From JBFHIJ01 sp041596515 (GTDB lineage: Bacteria > Bacteroidota > Ignavibacteria > Kapaibacteriales > UBA2268): a stretch of DNA of 64,000 nt. Every line of letters starts with the position of its first letter. Position 1 is the first letter of the stretch. The position numbers were made by a program, and so were the translations under genes. The DNA lies in the NCBI GenBank assembly GCA_041596515.1, contig JBFHIJ010000003.1, positions 1 to 64,000 of the forward strand. The letters run 5' to 3'. A model generated the notes under the pieces. It was not told the origin of the DNA. It saw nothing but the letters and a program-made list of their open reading frames with translations, and did no database searches. Of the stretch, positions 16,702-25,283 are shown piece after piece.

Positions 16702-17097
16702 ATGAAAAAGTACTTTGAGAAATATAAAAATATCGCAGTCTATGGGATGAGCTCAAACCCTTCAAAACCTGCTTTTACCGTTCCTGTCTTCATGAGTGGC
16801 CAAGGCTACAATATTATTCCTATAAATCCCAAAGCGGAAGAAATAAACGGCATCAAAGTATATCATTCTTTAAAGGACATCCCTGAGAAGATTGAAATAC
16901 TAAATGTATTTCGCCCATCAGAAGAGGCAGTGAAAGTCGTGGAAGAAGCAATAGACAGGAAGAAAACTAAAGGAGATATTAAAGTCATTTGGTTTCAGCT
17001 TGGAATAGAGAACGAAGATGCAAAAATACTTGCGATGGAAAATGGTATAGAAGTCGTACAAAACAAATGCCTTTACGTTGAATATCTGCAATCTTAG
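16702..17097 (+). CDS. CoA-binding domain protein (YccU-like)
   Basis: 131 residues, a single Rossmann-type CoA_binding domain: VYGMSSNPSKPAFTVPVFM (nucleotide loop), YNIIPINPKAEEINGIKVY, EILNVFRPSEEAVKVVEEAI, and IKVIWFQLGIENEDA...NKCLYVEY. This agrees in length and motif order with YccU/CoA-binding proteins. The family binds CoA in crystal structures, but its physiological role is unclear. GGGAGG lies 7 nt before the ATG. It is monocistronic and bounded by the unusual leader and a strong terminator. Confidence 0.88.
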   Translation: MKKYFEKYKNIAVYGMSSNPSKPAFTVPVFMSGQGYNIIPINPKAEEINGIKVYHSLKDIPEKIEILNVFRPSEEAVKVVEEAIDRKKTKGDIKVIWFQLGIENEDAKILAMENGIEVVQNKCLYVEYLQS

Positions 17098-17121
17098 TTT
17101 TTTTTTCGGTAGCAAATACTT

Positions 17122-17162
17122 AAAAAAAGCGACACGAAAGATGTTTCTCGTGTCGCTTTTAT
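17122..17162. terminator. Bidirectional terminator between convergent genes
   Basis: Stem AAAAGCGACACGA / TCGTGTCGCTTTT with a 10 nt loop. A-run before and T-run after let it serve both the CoA-binding gene (plus) and the YciO-like gene (minus). Confidence 0.9.
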
Positions 17163-17174
17163 ATGTTTTAATTT

Positions 17175-17831
17175 CTATTCTGTAGGAGCTTCTTCTTCTA
17201 AATCAATAAAGTCTTCTACTTTATCCCAACCTGAACCTCTTCTTATCAAATAGAACTGCTCTTCGGTCATATCTATCACTGTAGATTCTCCCAGAAAATT
17301 ATAAGCTTCCGAAGTAACTACTACATCTACTAATTTTGAAAATGCAGCAACTAACTCTTCTGCTTCAGTTGGCATATTGTCTTCGCCAATCTTTGCTGAT
17401 ATAGAAATAATAGGGTTACCCACTTCTTTCAATAGCAGCTGAGCCAATGTGTGATTAGGCACCCTTATTCCCGCAGTGCTTCTTTTAGGATTCTGTGCAT
17501 ACTTTGGCACTTCTTTAGATGCCGGGAGAATAAATGTATACGGTCCGGGAATAAGTCTCTTGATAGTTTTATATGCTTCGTTATTTACTTTAGCAAACTC
17601 TGAAATATTAGAGAGTGAATCGCAAAGGAAAGTAAGCGACTTATTAGTGGAAATACCTCTAATTCTACGAACTTTTTCAATTGCATTCTTGTTTGATAAA
17701 TTACATCCTAAGGTAAAACCGGTATCTGTAGGATAAAGGATCACTGCTCCGCTTTTTACTGCATCAGCAACCGCACTGATTTTTTTCATTTCCGGTGTCT
17801 GTGAATGGATATTATAAACTAATGCGCCCAT
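17175..17831 (-). CDS. YrdC/YciO-family L-threonylcarbamoyladenylate synthase-like protein
   Basis: 218 residues. Motifs: AVILYPTDTGFTLGCNLSNK, VRRIRG...KSLTFLCDSLS, PGPYTFILPASKEVP, STAGIRVPNHTLAQLL, and STVIDMTEEQFYLIRRGSGW. This is the Sua5/YrdC/YciO fold. The PTDTG and GCNL pattern, and the full length, resemble E. coli YciO more than TsaC. TsaC/Sua5 make threonylcarbamoyl-AMP for tRNA t6A; YciO's cellular role is less certain. AGGAGA lies 8 nt before the ATG. The next gene on this strand upstream is a convergently placed permease's neighbour, with no evident operon. Confidence 0.85.
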   Translation of the reverse strand: MGALVYNIHSQTPEMKKISAVADAVKSGAVILYPTDTGFTLGCNLSNKNAIEKVRRIRGISTNKSLTFLCDSLSNISEFAKVNNEAYKTIKRLIPGPYTFILPASKEVPKYAQNPKRSTAGIRVPNHTLAQLLLKEVGNPIISISAKIGEDNMPTEAEELVAAFSKLVDVVVTSEAYNFLGESTVIDMTEEQFYLIRRGSGWDKVEDFIDLEEEAPTE

Positions 17832-17874
17832 ACAATTCTCCTGTATAATAATGGCTCAAAAATGAGGTAGTAAT

Positions 17875-19302
17875 CTATACCTTTGTTCTTTTTACAAAAT
17901 AGAAATAAAAAGGCAATCCTATTACTACTAATAATAGACCAAAAAGTGAGTTAATTATTTGAGAATTTCCTGCATTGTAATTTACTATGTCATTATATAG
18001 CGTTAGCAGGACATACACAAATGAAAACACTGTAAAAATCAAAGGGATATACGGATATCCCGGGACTTTATAAGGTCTATCTTTATCCGGGTGTTTTCTG
18101 CGTAAAATAAAAATACCCCATGCTCCCAGTCCATAAAATATAAAGCTAACAAATATTAGCATATCAGTTAATATGTCAAATGTGCCGCTAAGAACTAAGA
18201 TGCTTGCCCAACTTGCCTGAAGCATTAGCGATTTAGCAGGAGTTCTATATTTTGGATGCAAATAACCTACAAATCCGAAAAATAATTTATCTTGCGACAT
18301 CTTATAATACACTCTAGAGGATGCCATTATTGTGCCGTTAGCTGTGCCAAACGTTGATATCATAACAGCAGCTGATACAAAGCCAGCCCCCACTCCACCT
18401 ATTGCTATTTCCGCAACATCTGCAGCGACTAACTTACTTTGTGCCATTATTTCTATGGGCATTACATACATAAATGCAGCATTTATCAGCAAATAAGTTA
18501 CAATAACTATGCACATCCCGATAATCAATGCTTTAGGTATATTTATTTGTGGGGACTTTATTTCTCCTGCAAGATATGTAATATTATTCCAGCCATCAAA
18601 AGCCCAAAAGGCTCCGGCAAAGGCAGCTACAAAAGCACCAAACATCCCCCCGGATCCAAATGTCATATTTTCTAAAGGCATTAAATTATTTGCTGAGCCG
18701 GAGGAGGATAAAAATGAAAAGCCAACTAAAGCCGCTAATGCAAGTAATTTCATTGAAGTAAAAGCTAGGGATATTCTGCCCCCATATTTCACTCCAAAAT
18801 AGTTTGCTGAGGTTAAGAATAGAATAATTGCTATCGTCAACGATTTAACACCAATATCATATAGCGGATAGATGTAACCAATATATGGAATATATAAGTA
18901 TATACTCTTCTCAATCTCAGTAGAGAAACGAGGTAATGAAATAAAATACTCGCTGTACTCAGAAAATACATAAGAAATGGACGCTATAGACCCGGATTGA
19001 ATAACTGCAAATATAGCCCATCCATAAAGGAATGCCCACAATTTGCCGTACATTTTTTCAAAGTATACATATTGACCACCAGTCTCAGGAAACATAGAAG
19101 CTATTTCGGCATTCGTCAAAGCCCCGAATAAAGTAAAAATCCCAGCCACTACCCAAACAAGCAATAGTAGCTCCGGCGAGCCTAACTGATCTGCCATAAA
19201 TGCCGGCTTTTTAAAAATACCGGATCCTATCATCGCACCCGCAACAATTGCAATAGTTGTATATAGACCCAAATGAGGTATCAGTTTATTTTCTTTTTGC
19301 AT
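17875..19302 (-). CDS. APC-superfamily amino-acid permease
   Basis: 475 residues with about 12 hydrophobic segments. The N-terminal APC signature is clear: GLYTTIAIVAGAMIGSGIFKKPAFM (TM1, with the unwound GxGIF), followed by GGQYVYFEKMYG. TM6 carries GAFWAFDGWNNITYLAGEIKSP, typical of the LAT/SteT-like exchangers. It probably moves neutral amino acids across the inner membrane. A role in feeding the amino-acid breakdown enzymes encoded further along is an inference. No Shine-Dalgarno is visible before the ATG. It lies downstream of glutamine synthetase on the same strand, but a terminator and repeat element lie between. Confidence 0.9.
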   Translation of the reverse strand: MQKENKLIPHLGLYTTIAIVAGAMIGSGIFKKPAFMADQLGSPELLLLVWVVAGIFTLFGALTNAEIASMFPETGGQYVYFEKMYGKLWAFLYGWAIFAVIQSGSIASISYVFSEYSEYFISLPRFSTEIEKSIYLYIPYIGYIYPLYDIGVKSLTIAIILFLTSANYFGVKYGGRISLAFTSMKLLALAALVGFSFLSSSGSANNLMPLENMTFGSGGMFGAFVAAFAGAFWAFDGWNNITYLAGEIKSPQINIPKALIIGMCIVIVTYLLINAAFMYVMPIEIMAQSKLVAADVAEIAIGGVGAGFVSAAVMISTFGTANGTIMASSRVYYKMSQDKLFFGFVGYLHPKYRTPAKSLMLQASWASILVLSGTFDILTDMLIFVSFIFYGLGAWGIFILRRKHPDKDRPYKVPGYPYIPLIFTVFSFVYVLLTLYNDIVNYNAGNSQIINSLFGLLLVVIGLPFYFYFVKRTKV

Positions 19303-19473
19303 GGCACCGTTATGTAATTATTTCTTACAAAGATAAGACTATGAATCTAATATAAGAAATATTTTATTAAACAAAAATATTAGTTAAAGTAAAGACATTG
19401 CGTTTCTGTAAATACAAGATTTATATGTTGTTAGGATTATCAAATTGCAAACTAATTAGTTATTTTAGGATAA

Positions 19474-19650
19474 GCCCGGATTTGTCATTAGATGTCATCA
19501 TAGTGCTGTAAATGACCGTATAGCCGAGGAGCATGTTTACCTCCTCTGCAAGAAAATATTACGTAATTGCCTATTGTACAAGGGGTTTCAACTCCTGCCA
19601 TTTACTGACTTTAGAGCTATTTTCATCTTTTAAAATAACATTTTTAGGAT
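19474..19650 (+). repeat. MITE-like intergenic element, copy 2
   Basis: Near-complete copy in forward orientation: CCCGGATTTGTCATTAGATG at the left end, AGTGCTGTAAATGACCGTA, TATTACGTAATTGCCTATTG, AAGGGGTTTCAACTCCTGCC, and TTTTAAAATAACATTTTTAGGAT at the right end. It lies between the permease start and the glutamine synthetase terminator. Confidence 0.85.
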
Positions 19651-19655
19651 AAGAT

Positions 19656-19697
19656 AAACCCAAAAATGGCATTTTAAAAGATGAAAATCCCGGACAA
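19656..19697 (-). repeat. Partial inverted end of the same element, tail-to-tail with copy 2
   Basis: AACCCAAAAATGGCATTTTAAAAGATGAAAATCCCGG repeats in reverse complement the last ~35 bp of copy 2, then shows an abrupt TCCCGGA end motif. Together they can form a hairpin of about 30 bp per arm. Confidence 0.7.
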
Positions 19698-19700
19698 ACA

Positions 19701-19737
19701 AAGCCCTCAAAATAGCTATTATGTATTTTGAGGGCTT
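19701..19737 (-). terminator. Terminator after glutamine synthetase
   Basis: Perfect 14 bp stem AAGCCCTCAAAATA / TATTTTGAGGGCTT with a 9 nt loop; on the minus strand it is followed by TGTTTG. Confidence 0.8.
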
Positions 19738-19764
19738 ATAAATATCAAGTAAAGAATCTTAGTT

Positions 19765-21309
19765 TTAGTGTTTGTGAATGTCTCGGTGCATTACTCTTCT
19801 AGATTCTTTAAGCTTTTCGTCATCAGGCAAAGCCATTAGGCGTTTATTCAAATCACTGTCATTTTCATGTTGAAGCATTTTCGCTTGATTAGAAATAACT
19901 TGTGGAGGGAATATGCCTTTTCTTTCGTATAAGTCACGAGATTTAAGCAATATTTCAGCAGATTCGGCGCAACTTGTTGCAAGCTCCGCAAGTCCTTCTG
20001 TATTAGTTTCATGAATATTTACAGCAACGTAAGAAGCTTCTGCAAGTTCTAAAGCTTCTTTCTTGTTTTCAAATCCCCATTCTACTGCCGTAGCAATAGA
20101 AGCTAATAGCATGTGAGTGTTACAGCTGCCATCTGGGCTTCGAAGCTCGATAGTTTGCTTACTATTAAACGGAGCGGCCTTCTGAGTTTGTTGAGGATTT
20201 ACAAGAGAAGCCAGATTGCTTACATTTGTCCAACCAAGAGGCACTCTTATTAAAGCACTTCTATTCATTGCTGACCAGCATACTTTAGTAGGAGCTTCCT
20301 GGTGAGGCACAAGGCGCAAATAAGAGGCAGAAACAGTGTTGCCAAAAGCTGTGATGCTGGTGGCATAGTTACAAAGCCCACCAATCATGATTTTTGCTAC
20401 CTCAGATAGATCACCATTTTCATCTATCATAGCATTTTTGCCATCTTTTTGGGCAAGCATGTGCACGTGCATACCGTTACCTGCATGGCCATTTTCAAGT
20501 TTAGGTACAAAAGTAGCAGTCATACCATGGCGGAAAGCTACGTTTCTGATAATCCAACGAGAAAGTACTAAAACATCTCCCATCTCTTCAATTGGCATTG
20601 GTAAGAATTCAACTTCAACTTGTTCTGCTTTTTTGCCGTGAAGTTCGGGAGAGTCACTATCTATATGATCCATATACCCAACTTCATGGTGGGCATACTT
20701 AACGTGGCCACAAAGCTGAGTGATATAACGGAGCATTTCTGTCAGCACTTTACCTGTTTTAACAAATGGAGCAGCAGCGTGGTATCCTTTTTGCTTTTGA
20801 GCAGGAAAGAGGATATCTTCTTCGTTATATAGAAGGAAAAATTCTAATTCGCCAAGAGCTTGAAGTTCCATTCCTGTTTCAGAGCGGAATAAATTAGCAG
20901 CATTAAGCAGAATATTATCGGGTGCAAAGTTAGCTAAATTTCCGTCTTTGTCGACAAACCTGCATATAAAATCTAATGAGTTATCTACAAAAGGATTTAG
21001 AAATGCTGTTTTATAAACAGGCACAACGTATAAATCAGATTTGCCGGGGTCGACAATACCTTTAAACAAAGATGAGCCGTCAACTCTTTCGCCATCAGTA
21101 AGTACCATTTCAGCTTGCTGACGATTAGTAATAGGTATCCTCAATTCTTTTATTTTACCGTCGATACCTGTGTAATGAAAAGACAAACGTTCAATTTTTT
21201 TTTCAAGAATTACTTTGATAATATCATCGCGAGTGAAGTCTTTAGGATCTTTGCCTGTGATGATAGAAATAGGATTAGATAAAGCAAATTGCTCTTTCGG
21301 ATTGTACAT
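19765..21309 (-). CDS. glnA: Glutamine synthetase, type I-like
   Basis: 514 residues, longer than enterobacterial GlnA (~470). It makes glutamine from glutamate, ammonia and ATP. N-terminal beta-grasp: IERLSFHYTGIDGKIKELRIPI...VDGSSLFKGI. Catalytic motifs: LGELEFFLLY (metal site), ENGHAGNGMHVHML (ATP/metal), NRSALIRVP and ELRSPDGSCNTHML. The adenylylation-loop NLYDLPP of GSI-beta enzymes is absent, so ATase control is unlikely. AAGGTG precedes the ATG. It stands alone; no glnB or amt lies near. The sequence is divergent from the best-studied enzymes at several motifs, for example PKLENGHAGNG in place of KPLFGDNGSG, so a related ligase activity cannot be wholly excluded. Confidence 0.85.
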   Translation of the reverse strand: MYNPKEQFALSNPISIITGKDPKDFTRDDIIKVILEKKIERLSFHYTGIDGKIKELRIPITNRQQAEMVLTDGERVDGSSLFKGIVDPGKSDLYVVPVYKTAFLNPFVDNSLDFICRFVDKDGNLANFAPDNILLNAANLFRSETGMELQALGELEFFLLYNEEDILFPAQKQKGYHAAAPFVKTGKVLTEMLRYITQLCGHVKYAHHEVGYMDHIDSDSPELHGKKAEQVEVEFLPMPIEEMGDVLVLSRWIIRNVAFRHGMTATFVPKLENGHAGNGMHVHMLAQKDGKNAMIDENGDLSEVAKIMIGGLCNYATSITAFGNTVSASYLRLVPHQEAPTKVCWSAMNRSALIRVPLGWTNVSNLASLVNPQQTQKAAPFNSKQTIELRSPDGSCNTHMLLASIATAVEWGFENKKEALELAEASYVAVNIHETNTEGLAELATSCAESAEILLKSRDLYERKGIFPPQVISNQAKMLQHENDSDLNKRLMALPDDEKLKESRRVMHRDIHKH

Positions 21310-21447
21310 AATAACACCTTAATTTATTTTTGCACTTCTTAATACATTGCACTTATAAAGATTTATAGCTACTTCAATATTAGCATTTAAATCTATCATG
21401 TCAAAATTAAATAATGTAAATAGTGGAAAAATGATAAAAAAGGCAAT

Positions 21448-24400
21448 TTATTTTTTAGGAATTGTTACCATTATGCCGGTTCCTCGTTCGGGAGAAGAAG
21501 TGATTGTGATTTGAGCCCCAAGCAAATCGATGCAGCCTTTTACAATATTCAAACCAAGCCCCATGCCCTCTATAGCACCTACATTTTTAGCTCGATAAAA
21601 TGGTTCAAATACTTTTTCTTGCTCATCTTTAGGTATGCCAATACCTTCGTCTTTGACTATAATAATATATTGAGATGAAGTGCTACGCAAACTAAAAGAT
21701 ACTGTTTTACCTTTAGGAGTAAATTTAATCGCATTGGTCATCAAGTTCAGCATAATCAGCCTGAGCATAGATGGCTCAGTTTTAGAAAATTCTTGCAAAT
21801 CTTCAATTTTAATATCAATTTGATGCTCTTCTTTATCAAGCAATTTGATATCGTTATACACTTGTTGTGCAATAATTGCAAAATTCACATCAACAAGATT
21901 AATATTAGAATTAGGCTCTTGGAACTTTCCTACAAGCATTACATTTTCCAGTAAATCTGTCATTGCTTTGACGGCTTTTCGAATCCGATCAACGCTATTG
22001 AGGAGATTTTGATTCTCAATATTTTCAGTGTATCGTTCAATCAAATATGTCGAGGAAAGAATTACTGTTAACGGAGTTCTGTACTCGTGGGAAATCATTT
22101 CAATAAAACGTGATTTTAAATCATTTAGTTCTTTTTCTCTATAGAATGCACCTGTAATTTCATTTTTTGCAAGTACCAATTTATCTTCAGTTTGCTTTCT
22201 GATTACGATTTCTTTTTGCAAATCAACCATGGCTTCTTCAAGCTGCGAAGTCCTTTCTGCTACTCTATGCTCAAGCTCTTTATTGAGATTGTGCATTCTG
22301 TCTTCTAGTAACTTTCGCTCAGTTATATCTCGCACAATACCTAAAACGGCGAGTTTCTCATCTTTATTTATACCAACAGTACTTAACTCAGCATAGATAA
22401 TGCTACCGTCTTTTTTCTTAAAAGGCATGATATACGGATTTGGCAAAGTCTGATCTGCAAGTCTAAGCATTTTCCTTTTATCGGTTATGCTCACAGACTC
22501 TTTTGTAAGTATTTGTTGAATAGAGAAATTCGGATCTAAGAGTTCTTCTTCTGTATAACCAAGTATATTACAAAAACTAGTATTCACATATTGGAATTGC
22601 ACATCTTTGAGCAGGTAAATGCCATCAAAAGCATTTTCAATCAGCATTCTATAGCGCTGCTCACTATTTCTTAAAGCTTGTTCTGTTTGAATTATTCTAC
22701 TAATATCACGTGCCAAATATACTAATCCCGAAAAATGATTATCAGAATCGTACAATGGAGAAGTTGAGATTAGATAATTATTCGATCGGATGTTAGAAGA
22801 TGCATATTCATTACTTTCTTTGATAGAATTTAATATTTTATAGTGAATATTTTCTTTGCCATACCGATTGCTTAAGGCATCCGAAAGATTAATCCCTTTT
22901 GCTTTATTGATATTTACATCTAAATATTCTGCCATTGCTAAATTTAATCGATCTATCTTGAAATCTTTGGATATTGTAGCCATCAAATCAGGAACAGCAT
23001 CAAAACTCTTTTCCCATTGCTTTTTAGAATATATCAATTCATTTTGCAGTGTAATTTCTGAAGTTACATCTCTTGTAATGACACCAAAAAGCAAGTTATT
23101 CTTAGTTTCAACCGGAAATAAAATGGTATTAATATTTTTACCGTTGATGTAGTTAGGAAAAATGTCAGGATTTTCGAAAAAGAGCACTTCTTCTAATCTC
23201 AGGTCTTTTAAGTAAGAGTTTAATGTATTATTGAAAGTTTTTCTGAACTTCTCGTGTTCTGTTAGAGGCATTTCGTTGAGTTCAAGATTGATTTGGTAAA
23301 GCTCCTTTCCAAGAACTTGGGTTAATGCAAGCCCTGTTATTACTTCTTGGGACTGATTCCAGTCGAGCACTACTCCTTTATTATCAATAAGTATTATACC
23401 ATCTGTAGCTTGCTCTACTATACTTCGGAACTTATTCTCACTATGTGCGAGTGCTATTTCGGATTGTTTATTAATTGTAATGTCAGTAAAAATTGTGGCA
23501 AATTCGTCCTTCCTTGTTTTATAAGCAGAGATATGAACGTACTTGTCAATATTTTCAAAGTAATGCTCAAAAGAAATATTTGAAGCTCCGGCATCAAACA
23601 AAGAAAGATATTTATCTAAAAACAAAGGTTTGTCCATACCAAAAAACTTGCTGGCATTGATAGTATATCCTGTGGGACATCTAAATCCAAAAATGCTGCA
23701 AAAGGCAGGATTCGTATCTGTTATTTGGTAGTCAATCACCGAGCCTTTTCCATCTCTCTGCAAAATATTTAAGGAGGCTCCCTCATTCATATTATCAAAC
23801 AAAGAAAAATATTTTTGTTTTGACTCTGCAAGTTCGTCTTGTGCTTGCTTCCAGCTGGATATATTATGAATGATACCCTGATAAATGTATTCTTTTGCTT
23901 TCAATTGCTGGGTAACAGTAAGTAGGCAGTGTAGAATATTATTTTGTTTGTCTTTAAGCTTGACTTCGTACTCTTTTAAAAAACCTAAATGTTTTATTCT
24001 TTTAATAAAGTCATTCCTGTCTTCTTTATAGTAATAAAGTTCTTCGACATTGATTTCGAGGAGCTCTTCTCTGCTATATTTAAACAGATTTTCAAAGCTA
24101 TCGTTAAAATCTAATAATTTACCATCGAGGTTAGTAAAGTATATAGCATCCTGAGAATTAGAGAACAAATTTTTATAATTTAGCAAGCTTTGCTCAAGCT
24201 GGGACTTTGCAGAAACCAACTCGCGTTCATATTTTATTTTTTCAAGTGCGTGGTTAAATTTGGCAGGTAATAAATCAAAAAATGTTTGGTCTTTAAAGAC
24301 AAAATCCATTGCTCCTTCTTGCATCATTTCTACGGTCTTAGTCCTGTCGTCGATGCTTGTAATGCAAAGGAATTGAGGGCAAATATCTTCTTTCTTCAAA

Positions 24401-24618
24401 AGTTGTACTAATTCATACCCTTCTAAGTCACCAAGATTCAAATCAAGTAACATAAAATCCGGTTGGACTTTGCGTATGCTTGATAGTGCTTCTTTACCAG
24501 AATATGCAGCAGAAATATCTAAATTTTCCCTTGCTAATTTTTTTTGGATTAACACAGAAAAAGTAGAATCATCTTCAACAATTAGTAGTTTGAATTTTTT
24601 ATTTGAATTAGTATTCAT
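21448..24618 (-). CDS. Sensor histidine kinase with N-terminal receiver and multiple PAS domains
   Basis: 1056 residues, no membrane segment, so probably cytoplasmic. Residues ~8-125 form a receiver domain (LLIVEDD, phosphoacceptor Asp in FMLLDLNLGD, and Lys in VFKDQ). About five PAS/PAC units follow between ~145 and 770; the clearest are NSQDAIYFTNLDGKLLDFNDSF, EQATDGIILIDNKGVVLDWNQS and ENAFDGIYLLKDVQFQYVNTSF. A coiled coil comes next, then HisKA with MISHEYRTPLTVIL (H-box). The HATPase_c has NLMTNAIKFTP (N), DEGIGIPKDE (G1) and GMGLGLNIVKG (G2). The receiver comes before, not after, the kinase core. No output response regulator is adjacent. The signal is unknown. Confidence 0.92.
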   Translation of the reverse strand: MNTNSNKKFKLLIVEDDSTFSVLIQKKLARENLDISAAYSGKEALSSIRKVQPDFMLLDLNLGDLEGYELVQLLKKEDICPQFLCITSIDDRTKTVEMMQEGAMDFVFKDQTFFDLLPAKFNHALEKIKYERELVSAKSQLEQSLLNYKNLFSNSQDAIYFTNLDGKLLDFNDSFENLFKYSREELLEINVEELYYYKEDRNDFIKRIKHLGFLKEYEVKLKDKQNNILHCLLTVTQQLKAKEYIYQGIIHNISSWKQAQDELAESKQKYFSLFDNMNEGASLNILQRDGKGSVIDYQITDTNPAFCSIFGFRCPTGYTINASKFFGMDKPLFLDKYLSLFDAGASNISFEHYFENIDKYVHISAYKTRKDEFATIFTDITINKQSEIALAHSENKFRSIVEQATDGIILIDNKGVVLDWNQSQEVITGLALTQVLGKELYQINLELNEMPLTEHEKFRKTFNNTLNSYLKDLRLEEVLFFENPDIFPNYINGKNINTILFPVETKNNLLFGVITRDVTSEITLQNELIYSKKQWEKSFDAVPDLMATISKDFKIDRLNLAMAEYLDVNINKAKGINLSDALSNRYGKENIHYKILNSIKESNEYASSNIRSNNYLISTSPLYDSDNHFSGLVYLARDISRIIQTEQALRNSEQRYRMLIENAFDGIYLLKDVQFQYVNTSFCNILGYTEEELLDPNFSIQQILTKESVSITDKRKMLRLADQTLPNPYIMPFKKKDGSIIYAELSTVGINKDEKLAVLGIVRDITERKLLEDRMHNLNKELEHRVAERTSQLEEAMVDLQKEIVIRKQTEDKLVLAKNEITGAFYREKELNDLKSRFIEMISHEYRTPLTVILSSTYLIERYTENIENQNLLNSVDRIRKAVKAMTDLLENVMLVGKFQEPNSNINLVDVNFAIIAQQVYNDIKLLDKEEHQIDIKIEDLQEFSKTEPSMLRLIMLNLMTNAIKFTPKGKTVSFSLRSTSSQYIIIVKDEGIGIPKDEQEKVFEPFYRAKNVGAIEGMGLGLNIVKGCIDLLGAQITITSSPERGTGIMVTIPKK

Positions 24619-24701
24619 TCGCCTTTGAAAATTTTTATCCTTTCAAAAATAGCAAAATATACGATAGAATATAATTAATATCTATTTTTGCTGGTAACAT
24701 A

Positions 24702-25283
24702 TTAAGTAAATATGCTTTTTTTTGTAGAAACAATATCTGTATTCCAAAATATTGTGCCATTTTTATGTCCTCCCATTACTAAGATGTTTTGGTTTGAACA
24801 CTCACTAAGTAAACGAACTATTTCAAAATACATTTCTTTTGTGCCGTATTTAATATCTTGGCTACTAGTTAGTTCTTTATCGAACATGGTTTCCCACAGA
24901 TACTCAGAATGAATATGAACTACACAACGAACCCAATCCAAAGCTTCGTATACGGCAAGATGACTTAATGTTTCCGAACTGGCAGGCATTAGCCCTCTAG
25001 AAACCACCAAGTTTTTTTCAGCATTCCACTCATCTATTCTACAGAAATGTTCTTTCGTATATTTACACGGAATACCTGTTTTTGATGCTGAAATAAAAAT
25101 CAATCCGGTTTTAGAATCTTTAAAACTGATATTACCAAACCCCATAGAATCATCAATCTTCCCGATTAGTCCTTTTCGTTTTAAAGCATTGCCAAGGTCT
25201 ATTAACTCATCAATTTGCTGAGGCAACTCAACACTTTGATATGTATGTTGGCAATCAAATTTTATGTAGGATTCTTGTTCCAT
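24702..25283 (-). CDS. Class II aldolase/adducin-family protein, MtnA-linked
   Basis: 193 residues. The fold motifs are GFGNISFKDSKTGLIFISASKTG (phosphate-binding region), CVVHIHSEYLWE (two Zn-ligand His), and LVMGGHKNGTIFW (third His). It starts directly at the stop of mtnA (TAA then ATG, no spacer) and so is translationally coupled with it. Known partners of MtnA in this family are MtnB, which dehydrates methylthioribulose-1-phosphate, and Ald2-like enzymes, which cleave it or 5-deoxyribulose-1-phosphate into DHAP and an aldehyde. Sequence motifs alone do not let me choose; dehydratase or aldolase are both open. Confidence 0.75.
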   Translation of the reverse strand: MEQESYIKFDCQHTYQSVELPQQIDELIDLGNALKRKGLIGKIDDSMGFGNISFKDSKTGLIFISASKTGIPCKYTKEHFCRIDEWNAEKNLVVSRGLMPASSETLSHLAVYEALDWVRCVVHIHSEYLWETMFDKELTSSQDIKYGTKEMYFEIVRLLSECSNQNILVMGGHKNGTIFWNTDIVSTKKSIFT

